This document shows positions 1 through 7,050 of a stretch of 64,000 nucleotides of DNA, piece by piece. This DNA is from Magnetospirillum moscoviense (GTDB taxonomy: Bacteria > Pseudomonadota > Alphaproteobacteria > Rhodospirillales > Magnetospirillaceae): assembly GCF_001650635.1 (NCBI RefSeq), contig NZ_LWQU01000141.1, positions 1 through 64,000 on the forward strand, written 5' to 3'. The position numbers and the translations under genes are program-made. The notes beneath the pieces were generated by a model, which saw only the letters and a list, made by a program, of their open reading frames with translations, ran no database searches and was not told the origin of the DNA. The number at the start of each line of letters is the position of its first letter. Position 1 is the stretch's first letter.

Positions 1-77
1 GTCTTGCCATGGTCGACGTGACCGATGGTGCCGATGTTGCAGTGCGGCTTGTTACGCTCGAATTTAGCCTTGGCCAT
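1..77 (-). CDS. tuf: Elongation factor Tu, N-terminal fragment (cut by window edge)
   Basis: This is the first 25 or so codons of EF-Tu, the GTPase that delivers aminoacyl-tRNA to the ribosome. The reverse strand from 77 reads MAKAKFERNKPHCNIG followed by TIGHVDHGKT, which is the EF-Tu N-terminus with its P-loop. The rest of the gene lies outside the window. It sits just downstream of tRNA-Tyr and tRNA-Gly on the same strand, as in the classic tRNA-tufB arrangement, so co-transcription is likely (inference). Confidence 0.97.
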   Translation of the reverse strand, partial: MAKAKFERNKPHCNIGTIGHVDHGK

Positions 78-157
78 CTCTTCTCAACCCGTCGGTTCGG
101 CGGCGCCGGAAAGGGCCGCATTGGTCGTCGAACAAATCAAACCCGTAGGACAGCGCT

Positions 158-231
158 TGGAGCGGGTGAAGGGAATCGAACCCTCGTCGTAAGCTTGGAA
201 GGCTTCTGCTCTACCATTGAGCTACACCCGC
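158..231 (-). tRNA. tRNA-Gly (TCC)
   Basis: The reverse strand folds as a 74-base tRNA with an encoded CCA end: 7-base acceptor stem starting GCGGGTG, D-arm GCTCAATGGTAGAGC, anticodon loop CTTCCAA (anticodon TCC) and T-loop TTCGATT. It lies between tRNA-Tyr and tuf on the same strand. Confidence 0.96.
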
Positions 232-264
232 TTGCGCCCACGCCCGCGCGGCCCCTGAAAGGAA

Positions 265-350
265 TGGTGGAGGGGGTTGGATTTGAACCAACGTAGGGTT
301 ACCCCGGCAGATTTACAGTCTGCTGCCATTGACCGCTCGGCCACCCCTCC
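265..350 (-). tRNA. tRNA-Tyr (GTA)
   Basis: Class II tRNA of 86 bases with encoded CCA. The acceptor starts GGAGGGG, the anticodon arm contains GACTGTAAATC (anticodon GTA) and a long variable arm precedes the T-arm GTTCAAATC. It is the upstream member of the tRNA-Tyr, tRNA-Gly, tuf cluster. Confidence 0.96.
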
Positions 351-450
351 ACGCCGCCATCGGACCCGAAAGCCCGGCGACGGGAGACCGGAACTATGGG
401 AATTTTCGTCGGCTTGTCAACTCGAAAAGAGAGGTCTAAGACATTCCCTT

Positions 451-1266
451 ATGACTCAACGCGATTCCCGACCCCGTCCGCCCGCCCGCAATCATCCCGA
501 CCGGCCCAAGGCCGGCGCGAAGCCGACGCACGACCGCGATCGTGGCCGCAGGCCCGAGCGCCCGTCCGGCGGCGGCACCTGGCTTTACGGAGTTCACGCG
601 GTGTCGGCGGCGCTGGACAACCCGGCCCGCAAGCTGCGCCGCCTGCTGATGAGTGCCGAGATGGCCAAAAGCCTTCCCAACCGGCAGGGCGAGGTGGTCG
701 AGCGGGCCGAGCTGGACCGCCATCTGCCGCCCGGCGCGGTGCACCAGGGCATTGCCGCCCTGGTCGATCCGCTGCCCGAGATCGGGCTGGAGGACATCGC
801 CCGCCAGGGTCAGATGCAGGAGCGCGCGGTGGTGGTTCTGCTGGATCAGGTCACCGACCCGCACAATGTCGGCGCCATCTTGCGTTCGGCGGCGGCGTTC
901 GGCGCCCTGGCGGTGATCGCGCCCGACCGCCACGCCCCCGACGAGACCGGCACCCTGGCCAAATCGGCCTCGGGCGCGCTGGAACGGATGCCGCTGGTCC
1001 GGGTCACCAATCTGGTCCGCGCCCTGGAAGCCCTGAAGGCGCACGGCTTTTGGGTCGCCGGTCTGGCCGGCGAGGCCAAGGACACCCTGGCCGGAGCCAA
1101 GCTGTCGGGCCGCGTCGCCCTGGTCCTGGGGGCCGAGGGCGACGGTCTGCGTCGGCTGACGCGCGAGCATTGCGACTTGTTGGTGCGGCTGCCGATGACC
1201 GGCGAGATGGAAAGCCTGAACGTGTCGAACGCGGCCGCCGTGGCCCTGTACGAACTGTTCCGCTAG
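451..1266 (+). CDS. rlmB: 23S rRNA (guanosine-2'-O-)-methyltransferase, SpoU/TrmH family
   Basis: Predicted SAM-dependent ribose methyltransferase acting on the 23S rRNA peptidyl-transferase loop (G2251 in E. coli). The ATG at 451 gives 271 residues; an upstream in-frame extension would read through tRNA-Tyr and is rejected. The first 40 residues are an Arg/Pro-rich basic tail. WLYGVHAV near residue 44 starts the substrate-binding domain. The SpoU knot motifs follow: DPHNVGAILRSA near residues 134-145 and ESLNVSNAAAVALYE at the C-terminus. It could be a TrmH paralogue, but the YGVHAV start is typical of RlmB. Confidence 0.9.
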   Translation: MTQRDSRPRPPARNHPDRPKAGAKPTHDRDRGRRPERPSGGGTWLYGVHAVSAALDNPARKLRRLLMSAEMAKSLPNRQGEVVERAELDRHLPPGAVHQGIAALVDPLPEIGLEDIARQGQMQERAVVVLLDQVTDPHNVGAILRSAAAFGALAVIAPDRHAPDETGTLAKSASGALERMPLVRVTNLVRALEALKAHGFWVAGLAGEAKDTLAGAKLSGRVALVLGAEGDGLRRLTREHCDLLVRLPMTGEMESLNVSNAAAVALYELFR

Positions 1267-1307
1267 CACTTGCGAAGCGGCGGCCTTCGTCTTAGGTTGC
1301 CCCCGAT

Positions 1308-1383
1308 GCCGGTTTAGCTCAGCTGGTAGAGCACCTGATTTGTAATCAGGGGGTCGCGAGTTCGAACCTTGCAACCGGCACCA
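1308..1383 (+). tRNA. tRNA-Thr (TGT), chimeric; insertion site of the island
   Basis: A 76-base tRNA with encoded CCA; anticodon loop ATTTGTAAT carries TGT. The 5' part is host sequence. From position 1339 on, the gene matches the right island end at 5768-5812, identical for 17 bases and then with 5 differences in 28. The T-stem here is GCGAG/CTTGC, while the distal copy has ACGGG/CCTGT; both pair, so each half is a functional 3' end. The 3' half now in the gene was probably supplied by the element (inference). Confidence 0.95.
1339..1355 (+). repeat. attL core, direct repeat of the island
   Basis: Seventeen bases (TTTGTAATCAGGGGGTC) covering the tRNA-Thr anticodon loop and 3' stem are repeated exactly at 5768-5784. 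Crossover in a tRNA anticodon arm is a known habit of tyrosine integrases. The repeats bracket about 4.4 kb that holds the integrase. Confidence 0.88.
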
Positions 1384-1391
1384 AGTATTTC

Positions 1392-1425
1392 AAGGGGTTA
1401 GGCTTCGTAGTCTAGCCCCTTTTTC
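1392..1425 (+). terminator. Intrinsic terminator after tRNA-Thr
   Basis: Stem AAGGGGTTAG (1392-1401) pairs with CTAGCCCCTT (1412-1421) and is followed by a T run. It lies inside attL, so the element brought it. Confidence 0.75.
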
Positions 1426-1430
1426 TTGCC

Positions 1431-1448
1431 TGGGACACTCTTGGGACA
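1431..1448 (+). repeat. Paired TGGGACA repeats, putative integrase arm sites (left end)
   Basis: TGGGACA occurs at 1431-1437 and 1442-1448, 11 bases apart. The same pair with the same 11-base spacing occurs at 5584-5601 by the integrase start. An inverted pair (TGTCCCA) is at 1570-1576 and 1580-1586. Placement at both element ends fits arm-type integrase sites (inference). Confidence 0.5.
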
Positions 1449-1569
1449 TTCAGAGCCGGGGCGCATTAGATTTTTGTCTACCCGGAAGCCCAGCCTTTCA
1501 GCACCTTTCCGTGGCTCTGGTCTCTCTACCTATATAGTGGTGGTGCAGAGCGTAGTCGCTCTTGGCTTT

Positions 1570-1586
1570 TGTCCCAAGTTGTCCCA
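1570..1586 (-). repeat. Inverted-orientation TGGGACA pair
   Basis: TGTCCCA at 1570-1576 and at 1580-1586, spaced 10 bases: the same heptamer as the end-flanking pairs, but in opposite orientation. The rest of 1449-1718 shows no gene I can support. Confidence 0.45.
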
Positions 1587-1718
1587 AGTGGCTTTCCTGT
1601 CCCGGCCATAGCAACCCGGATGTTTCGCCAAAAAATGGGAGCGGGTATCATCACATGGCAGATTGTGAACTACCCCCATGCCCCCCCCTCTTGATGCAAT
1701 GGTTTCGGAGCAAATCAA

Positions 1719-2381
1719 GTGGACCTTGATGAACTGCTGATCGAGTGCATTGACGCGCTTGGAGGGCCGGGTTGGGACGGGAACGAGCGCCAAGACCATC
1801 TGACCTTCATCCAGCAGGTGATTGAAGGGGGCGATGCCCCGGCTGAAATCTGCGATCTTCTCCAGTCTGTGGCGACTTACTTCAGGGAGGTGGCCACAGT
1901 CCCCGAAATGGAGCAGGCCCTGGGAAACAGACAGAGGCCCAATGCCCTGGCCGCCGAACTGAGGCGCAGGGTCCGTGACGATGCCTATGTCTATCACGGC
2001 ACCATCTATGGTCGCCTTGCTGGTATAGCCAGAGAGGGCCTCATCCCAGGGAAGGCCCCTGTCTGGAAGGAGCGGCATGTTCCGAGCGACTTCCTCACGT
2101 CCTCTGTGTTCTTCACCTCTTCATGGCGGGGCGCAATGACCTGGGCCGAAACCGCTTGCCATTGTTCCCGAGGTCGAAGGGATGGGCTGCACCGAACCCC
2201 GGTTGTTGTTCGGCTTCCGGCATTGGGGCTTGACCTCCAGCCAGACCCAAGGGCGACGACCTTGGGCTGCTTAATGGTGGCAGGAACGGTTCCTTCAAAC
2301 AGGGCGCATGTCATTGTTGGAGCAACGCGGGGCTTTCCCATCTGGCGTCCGCTCCAAGACGTTCTTGCCTCTGGACGGTGA
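1719..2381 (+). CDS. Island protein, possibly ADP-ribosyltransferase-fold (ART-like)
   Basis: A 220-residue protein from a GTG start with GGAG 8 bases upstream (1707-1710). Residues 1-80 are acidic and probably helical. From about residue 89 the sequence YVYHGTIYGRLAGIAREGLIPG, then LTSSVFFTSSWRGAMTWAE near 130, then TPVVVRLPAL near 160, matches the layout of ART/Tpt1-like folds: H-G-T strand, a helix ending EGL.PG, a second strand with Ser/Thr and an aromatic, and a core strand. I see no certain catalytic Glu. The activity is inferred from pattern only; toxin or RNA 2'-phosphotransferase-like roles are both open. No antitoxin partner is evident. Confidence 0.55.
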   Translation: MDLDELLIECIDALGGPGWDGNERQDHLTFIQQVIEGGDAPAEICDLLQSVATYFREVATVPEMEQALGNRQRPNALAAELRRRVRDDAYVYHGTIYGRLAGIAREGLIPGKAPVWKERHVPSDFLTSSVFFTSSWRGAMTWAETACHCSRGRRDGLHRTPVVVRLPALGLDLQPDPRATTLGCLMVAGTVPSNRAHVIVGATRGFPIWRPLQDVLASGR

Positions 2382-2393
2382 AGCTTGGGTGCG

Positions 2394-2431
2394 GTACAAA
2401 ATGGTCTAACGAGCGTTACGCCATTTTGTAC
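2394..2431. promoter_or_regulatory. 38-base nested palindrome upstream of serine recombinase
   Basis: Outer arms GTACAAAATGG (2394-2404) and CCATTTTGTAC (2421-2431) are perfect. Inner arms TAACG (2407-2411) and CGTTA (2414-2418) share the same centre, 2412/2413; only two of 19 base pairs fail. It ends 13 bases before the recombinase ATG at 2445. It has no T tail, so it is better read as a recombination site or operator than a terminator (inference). Confidence 0.75.
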
Positions 2432-2444
2432 ATCAGAGGATGCC

Positions 2445-3140
2445 ATGAAGATCGTCGCCTATCACCGGGTCTCCACCGCCAAGCAGGGAACCAGCGGCTT
2501 GGGCCTTGAAGCCCAGGCCAAGGCCATCGAGGACTATGCCGCGTCGAGGGGCGGCTCCCTGATCGGCTCGTTCACTGAGGTCGAGAGCGGCAAGAGCAAC
2601 CAGCGGCCCCAGTTGGCCAAGGCCCTGCACCTCGCAAAGGTTACCGGGGCAACCCTGGTCATCGCCAAGCTCGACCGACTGTCGCGCAACGCGGCCTTCC
2701 TGCTGACCCTGAGAGACAGCGGGGTGGCGTTCATCGCTGCCGATATGCCCGAGGCGAACGACCTGACCGTGGGCATCATGGCCCTGGTGGCGCAGCAGGA
2801 ACGCGAAGCCACCTCCAAGCGGACCCGCGAGGCCCTGGCCGCAGCCAAGGCGCGGGGCAAGGCTCTGGGCAATCCCAACGGGGCAGCCGCCTTGCGTCGA
2901 GCGGGCAAGGGCAACACCGCCAGCGTCGAGGCCATCAAGGACAAGGCCAGCCAACACGCGGCCAACTTGGCCCCGGTGGTCGAGGCGTTGCACCAGGAAG
3001 GCATTGTCAGCCTGGGGGCGGTGGCCGATGCCTTGAACCAGCGAGGGATGTTGACGCCCCGAGGTGGTCGTTGGCACAAGTCGTCGGTGCGGAACCTGTT
3101 GCAAAGGCTCGACCTTGGGGCTGTTCAGGCGGTGGCATAG
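2445..3140 (+). CDS. Serine recombinase (resolvase/invertase family)
   Basis: A 231-residue site-specific recombinase. The catalytic Ser is residue 10 in YHRVSTAKQG, and the resolvase signature KLDRLSR is at residues 75-81. The conserved QQERE.TSKRTREAL helix lies near residue 125. The C-terminal 60 residues look like a small helix-turn-helix, with GGRWHKSSVRNLLQRL near the end. The ATG at 2445 was chosen because it starts exactly at the family N-terminus and follows AGAGG. The upstream palindrome at 2394-2431 is its best candidate target or operator. It is distinct from the tyrosine integrase that presumably moves the island. Confidence 0.9.
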   Translation: MKIVAYHRVSTAKQGTSGLGLEAQAKAIEDYAASRGGSLIGSFTEVESGKSNQRPQLAKALHLAKVTGATLVIAKLDRLSRNAAFLLTLRDSGVAFIAADMPEANDLTVGIMALVAQQEREATSKRTREALAAAKARGKALGNPNGAAALRRAGKGNTASVEAIKDKASQHAANLAPVVEALHQEGIVSLGAVADALNQRGMLTPRGGRWHKSSVRNLLQRLDLGAVQAVA

Positions 3141-3191
3141 GTCATCTAATCCGTGTAGGGTTCTTGTCTTGAAGTTCAGGGGGGATGTGAC

Positions 3192-3569
3192 TTGGTCAAC
3201 GGGGATGTGGAGAAGCGTCTGTGGGCGGCAGCCGATCAGCTTTGGGCCAATACCGGCCTCAAGCCCGCCCAGTTCTCGGTGCCGGTGCTGGGGCTGGTCT
3301 TCCTGCGCTATGCCGAGAAGAAGTTCGCCTTGGCCGAAGCCAAGCTGGGGCCGGTGGGCAGTGGCGGTCGTCGCAAGATCGGCAAGGCGGATTACGAGGC
3401 CGAGGGCGTCATCTTCCTGCGGCCCGAGGCCCGGTTCTCTGCGCTCCAGTCCCTGACCGAAGGCGACAACATCGGCAAGGCCATCAACGAGGCCATGAAG
3501 GCCATCGAGGATGAGAACCCGGACCTGAAGGGTGACCGAGTGGAGCCAGCGCCAGAAGCGCAAGGATGA
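3192..3569 (+). pseudogene. Truncated type I restriction-modification methylase subunit (HsdM N-terminal fragment)
   Basis: A 125-residue ORF from TTG, with a G-rich Shine-Dalgarno (3179-3184) just upstream. It matches only the HsdM N-terminal helical domain: [22 protein letters not shown] then [14 protein letters not shown] near residue 35, and [13 protein letters not shown] near 112. Family HsdM proteins are about 500 residues and continue into the SAM-binding fold with NPPF; here reading stops at a new, unrelated tail. No hsdR or hsdS is nearby. I read it as a deletion remnant, with the break near 3530. The fragment could still be translated. Confidence 0.75.
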
Positions 3570-4341
3570 GGTCAAGGCCAGGGCTGAACTGCCGGACCAT
3601 ATGTATGGCTATTGCCGGGTCATGGGCTGTCGCAATCCCGCCAGAGCCGGGACATCGGATGGTCTGGACATGCGGTTCTGTCGATCCCATGCCGATCATC
3701 ACCAGCGCCACGGCAGCGTCTACAAGGGCAGCTATACCGCCAAGCATCTCAATCCCTACCGACAGGCAGCCTTGGCTTGGCTGTTGGGCAATGCCGAAGA
3801 CCCATGGGCCAAGAACGCCATCCAGCGTGTCCAGGGTCTTTACGACGGTGCAGGCCCCCATGTGGAAGCCTTCCGGTTGCGGGGGCTGTCTCCGCAGGAT
3901 CGGGCCAACGCGGCCTGGGCACGTCTCAGGAAGCATGAGGTCGAGCCGATCCTGGTGGTGGCCGTATGGCTTGCCGTGGAGATGGCCCTTCGAGATGATC
4001 CCGAGGCGATCACCAAGGCCGAGTATCGCCGTGTCCAAGCCGCCAAGGTGGTTCACCGCATGGTCTCTGGCAGCCACAAGCGATGGGAGCGGGATGTCCC
4101 CGATCCCAATTGGTCCGGGCTACGCAGCAAGACGGTGGTCGAGGAGATGCACGTCTACCCCCGCAGCCGTGGCCGGGTTCTGCGCCACATCGGCGAAGCC
4201 CTGGAACAGGCGGTCGAGTTGTTGGTGGATCACCGGATCGAGGCGATCCATTCCTTCAAGTGCGACCGGGGCAAGCAAGGCCGGTACGATGACCGGCCCT
4301 ATCCCAAGGGCTGGACGGCGCGACCCCGGCAATCCTCATAG
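3532..4341 (+). CDS. Hypothetical island protein with Cys/His cluster
   Basis: A 269-residue protein of unknown function from a GTG start, overlapping the end of the hsdM remnant by 38 bases. A likely zinc cluster is seen early: CRVMGC near residues 28-33 and [14 protein letters not shown] near 49-62. The middle is helical and Trp/Arg-rich; the tail ([18 protein letters not shown]) is basic and disordered-looking. The start is uncertain because the hsdM break point is close. Its position directly before the integrase gene, convergent with it, marks it as island cargo. No function should be assigned. Confidence 0.6.
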   Translation: MTEWSQRQKRKDEVKARAELPDHMYGYCRVMGCRNPARAGTSDGLDMRFCRSHADHHQRHGSVYKGSYTAKHLNPYRQAALAWLLGNAEDPWAKNAIQRVQGLYDGAGPHVEAFRLRGLSPQDRANAAWARLRKHEVEPILVVAVWLAVEMALRDDPEAITKAEYRRVQAAKVVHRMVSGSHKRWERDVPDPNWSGLRSKTVVEEMHVYPRSRGRVLRHIGEALEQAVELLVDHRIEAIHSFKCDRGKQGRYDDRPYPKGWTARPRQSS

Positions 4342-4344
4342 GGT

Positions 4345-5547
4345 TCAGCCGAACAGCCCTTCAAGGGCCTTCTCCTCTGCCCCGCCGACCACCATTGCAT
4401 AGTGCCTCAACAGAGTGCTGGCCTGGGTGTGGCCGGTCAGCTTCATCACCGTCTTGATGTCTACCCCTCGGGACAACAGCAGGGTGGCAAAGGTCTTTCT
4501 CAGGTCATACAGATGGGCGTCCGTCAGTTCGGCCAGTTTGCAGACCTCTGCCCAGAACTTCTTGATGGTGGTCAGATGTCCACCCTTGCTGTCGCTGGGG
4601 AAGACGAACGGGGAGACCTCTACGGGCTGGCCGATCTTCTCTGCCTTGCCCTTGGCATCGGCCTCTGCCGCCGAGCGGATCGACTTCAACAGGTCAATGG
4701 CCTCTTGGGCCAGCTTGTGGGAATGAACCTTCTTCTGCTTGGTGTGGTGGCTGGGCTTCGTCCAGACCCCAGCTTCAAGGTCGAACATCTCCCAGGTGGA
4801 CTTGAACAACTCCCTTGGCCGCGCCCCGGTGTACAGCAGCAGCAGAGTTGCCCCCGCGCTCTGCCGAAAGCGGGTCTCGGTCAGCTTCTGTCCCAGAACC
4901 GTCCTGATCTTGTCCAGTTCCGCCAGGGAGTAGAACCGCTCTCGCGCCTGTTCCTCGAACTTCTCCACCCCATAGGTCGGATCATCCATGCGGTAGGTCC
5001 ACTTGCGGGCCAGCTTGAACATGCGGGACAGGAAGGAGCGGACAAGGTTGCCGGTGCGGGTCTTGCCCTTCAGTTGATGGATGATCTTTTCAATGTCCCT
5101 GGCCCCCACGTCCCGAACCCGCATATCCCCGATGGCGGGAAGGATGTAGCGATCAAGGAGCCGCTGGCTGTCCTCGATATAGGTGGCGGACCTGTCGAGG
5201 GACTTGAGGTGTTCAATCGTTTCCGCCCCCAACTGCCTGACCGGCGGGTTGTTCCGCCAATCGTTTCGTTGGGCTATGGGGTCATTTTCCGCCTGGACGT
5301 CGCCAAGGAGTTCGAGCGCCCTGTCCCTGGCACTCTCCAGCTTGATCAACTTGGCGTCGCCGATGGTCATCTTCTTGTGCAGCCCGCCAAGCTGGTATCG
5401 CAGGACGTAGACCACCTTGCCGGTATAGCGGACCCTGATCCCCAGTCCTGGAACCTTGGAGTCCATGATCAAGGTCTCCCCCTCCGCAGGAGGCTTGAGG
5501 GCATCAATGTATCGTTGGGTGAAGTTGACCTTGTTGTCCTTCGGCAT
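4345..5547 (-). CDS. Tyrosine recombinase / phage-type integrase
   Basis: A 400-residue integrase. The DUF4102-like N-terminal arm-binding region covers residues 8-90 (VPGLGIRVRYTGK), the SAM-like core-binding domain about 105-190, and the catalytic domain about 205-395. Catalytic residues are visible: Arg243 (TGARPREL), His345 and Arg350 (HLYDLRK), His373 (LTGHT) and Tyr383 (RHYAMV). The ATG at 5547 is chosen; a longer version would begin in non-conserved sequence carrying the TGGGACA repeats. It faces attR, which is typical, and should catalyse integration at tRNA-Thr. Confidence 0.95.
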   Translation of the reverse strand: MPKDNKVNFTQRYIDALKPPAEGETLIMDSKVPGLGIRVRYTGKVVYVLRYQLGGLHKKMTIGDAKLIKLESARDRALELLGDVQAENDPIAQRNDWRNNPPVRQLGAETIEHLKSLDRSATYIEDSQRLLDRYILPAIGDMRVRDVGARDIEKIIHQLKGKTRTGNLVRSFLSRMFKLARKWTYRMDDPTYGVEKFEEQARERFYSLAELDKIRTVLGQKLTETRFRQSAGATLLLLYTGARPRELFKSTWEMFDLEAGVWTKPSHHTKQKKVHSHKLAQEAIDLLKSIRSAAEADAKGKAEKIGQPVEVSPFVFPSDSKGGHLTTIKKFWAEVCKLAELTDAHLYDLRKTFATLLLSRGVDIKTVMKLTGHTQASTLLRHYAMVVGGAEEKALEGLFG

Positions 5548-5583
5548 GGTGAGGCTCGATGTTGCAGGGTGTTGCATCCGGCT

Positions 5584-5601
5584 TGGGACAATCTTGGGAC
5601 A
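5584..5601 (+). repeat. Paired TGGGACA repeats, putative integrase arm sites (right end)
   Basis: TGGGACA at 5584-5590 and 5595-5601, the same 11-base spacing as the left pair, 37 bases upstream of the integrase start. A degenerate third copy (TTGGGACT) is at 5652-5659. The rest of 5548-5767 shows no gene. Confidence 0.5.
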
Positions 5602-5767
5602 CGCGAAAACCGACATCGCACCCCAGGAAACCCGCCAAAACACCTATTGCCTTGGGACTAAAAAGTCAATATCTCTCGTTGAAAGTGGCTAAAAGTCTAG
5701 TGTTGAGCCGCATGTATCCTGGGTTTCAGGCTGTTGTTGCATCCCGCAAAAGTTCAGGGGAAGTTGC

Positions 5768-5812
5768 TTTGTAATCAGGGGGTCACGGGTTCGAATCCTG
5801 TAACCGGCACCA
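5768..5812 (+). repeat. attR: displaced 3' part of tRNA-Thr
   Basis: Forty-five bases matching tRNA-Thr 1339-1383, exact over the first 17 and then with 5 substitutions, ending in CCA. It lacks the 5' half, so it is not a tRNA gene. It is probably the original host 3' end, moved here by integration (inference). Confidence 0.88.
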
Positions 5813-5822
5813 TTTCCCTCGG

Positions 5823-6980
5823 CTAGCAGATGGTCAGGCGGGCGCCGTCCGCGCCAAATTCGAAGACATAGTCGCGATCGGCGCAGGCCAATACGTTGGT
5901 GGTGCCCAGATCGAAATCGGTCACGGGCTCGGCGGGCCGGGCATCGGCCAGCCAGCGCTCCATGCTGAGCTGGAACAGCCCGCGCATCGAAGCCTGCAGG
6001 CCGTGACCCGGAACCTTGAACACCCGCCCGTCCAGATCGTCGGGGCCGATCAGCCGCAGGGCATGGTGGCGGCCCTTTTGCCGCAGCAATTCGGACAAGG
6101 CCTGCTTGGCCTCGGGGCTGGCGATGTCGTCGATTTCGCCGTGATAGGAATAGGCGAAGGTGGCGCTGGGCAGCTGATAATGCTCGGGCGTGGCCAGGTT
6201 GCGGATCGCCTGACGGGCCGGGCCAAGATAGGACGGTGATTCGGGGTTCATGCTGAAGGCCTGGGGTGAGACGATCAGCACGCGAACCGGCCCCGGCCAG
6301 GTGGTGGCGCCATAGATCACGTTGTCGATGCCGGAAAAGCCGCAATTATCGACCACGAAGCGAAAGGTGTTGGGGGCCAGCTTGGTCAGCAGTAAGGCCA
6401 GGTAACCGCCATAGGAGGTGCCGATGGCGAAGATCCTGCGCCGGTCGATGCCGTATTCGGCGATGGTCCTGGCCGCGACCTGAAGAAGGTCCAGGGCCGG
6501 CAGGATTCCGAAATTGACGTATCGGTCGCCGCGTTTGATCAGGCGGCAGGACGGGTCCAGCCGGGTGATTCCGGCCTGGGCCAGGATTTGGCACAATTCC
6601 CCCATGAAGGCGTAGACGTCCTGGGTCAATTCCGGGGTGGCGCTGACGCTGATCTGGTAAATCCGCTGCAGGTTGACGAAGAAATCGGGGGCGAAATCGG
6701 CGTCCAGCGTGCTTTGTGCCTTGGCGCCCTGATAATCCACCGCGACGGCGACGCAATCATGGTCGTTGGCCAGATAGGGCAACAGGCGACGGGCATAGGA
6801 ATCGTCGTAGGAACTGCCGAAGCCGAAAATGTAGAAGACCAAACCGGTGCGGGGGCCGATCCCGGCATCGGGCAGCACCACCGCGTAATGCACGGCCTGG
6901 CGCGGAAAGCCCAATTCGACGTCGGGATGGGGCTGATCGATCCGGGGCATGGCTTGCGCGTGTGGTTGCACCTGTGTCAT
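5823..6980 (-). CDS. DUF2920 family alpha/beta-hydrolase-like protein
   Basis: A 385-residue protein. FGFGSSYDDSYARRL near residue 53, the long inserted helical region, and the nucleophile elbow GTSYGG near residue 196 followed by YLALLLTKLAPNTF match DUF2920, a hydrolase-fold family found beside flagellin-modification genes in Campylobacter. A catalytic His is plausible in VPGHGL near 330. No signal peptide. No flagellin or sugar-modification genes lie nearby, so the substrate is unknown. It ends 10 bases from the island right boundary but belongs to the host side. Confidence 0.75.
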   Translation of the reverse strand: MTQVQPHAQAMPRIDQPHPDVELGFPRQAVHYAVVLPDAGIGPRTGLVFYIFGFGSSYDDSYARRLLPYLANDHDCVAVAVDYQGAKAQSTLDADFAPDFFVNLQRIYQISVSATPELTQDVYAFMGELCQILAQAGITRLDPSCRLIKRGDRYVNFGILPALDLLQVAARTIAEYGIDRRRIFAIGTSYGGYLALLLTKLAPNTFRFVVDNCGFSGIDNVIYGATTWPGPVRVLIVSPQAFSMNPESPSYLGPARQAIRNLATPEHYQLPSATFAYSYHGEIDDIASPEAKQALSELLRQKGRHHALRLIGPDDLDGRVFKVPGHGLQASMRGLFQLSMERWLADARPAEPVTDFDLGTTNVLACADRDYVFEFGADGARLTIC

Positions 6981-7050
6981 CTCGCCCCCTCGCCGGTCGC
7001 AGGCAGGATAACCCGCTCACCGCCCGATCGGAAGCCCGCGCGGCATCGCG

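Larger units (their letters stand above)
1339..5784. mobile_element. Integrative genomic island in tRNA-Thr (about 4.4 kb)
   Basis: The element is bounded by the att repeats at 1339-1355 and 5768-5784. It contains, in order, an ART-like gene, a 38-base palindrome, a serine recombinase, an hsdM fragment, a Cys/His-rich unknown gene and a tyrosine integrase whose start faces attR. TGGGACA repeats lie near both ends. No replication, conjugation or phage structural genes are seen, so it is probably a decayed or satellite-type island. The broken hsdM suggests internal deletion. Confidence 0.85.

Noticed and set aside
9-296. 95-codon plus-strand frame at the left edge
   Set aside because: It crosses tRNA-Gly and part of tRNA-Tyr and overlaps the tuf start in antisense.
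1530-2078. 182-codon minus-strand frame in the island
   Set aside because: Antisense of the better-supported gene at 1719; no ribosome site or recognisable domain.
5768-5812. Second tRNA-Thr gene
   Set aside because: Only the 3' part is present; it lacks the acceptor 5' strand and D-arm, so it is an att remnant.
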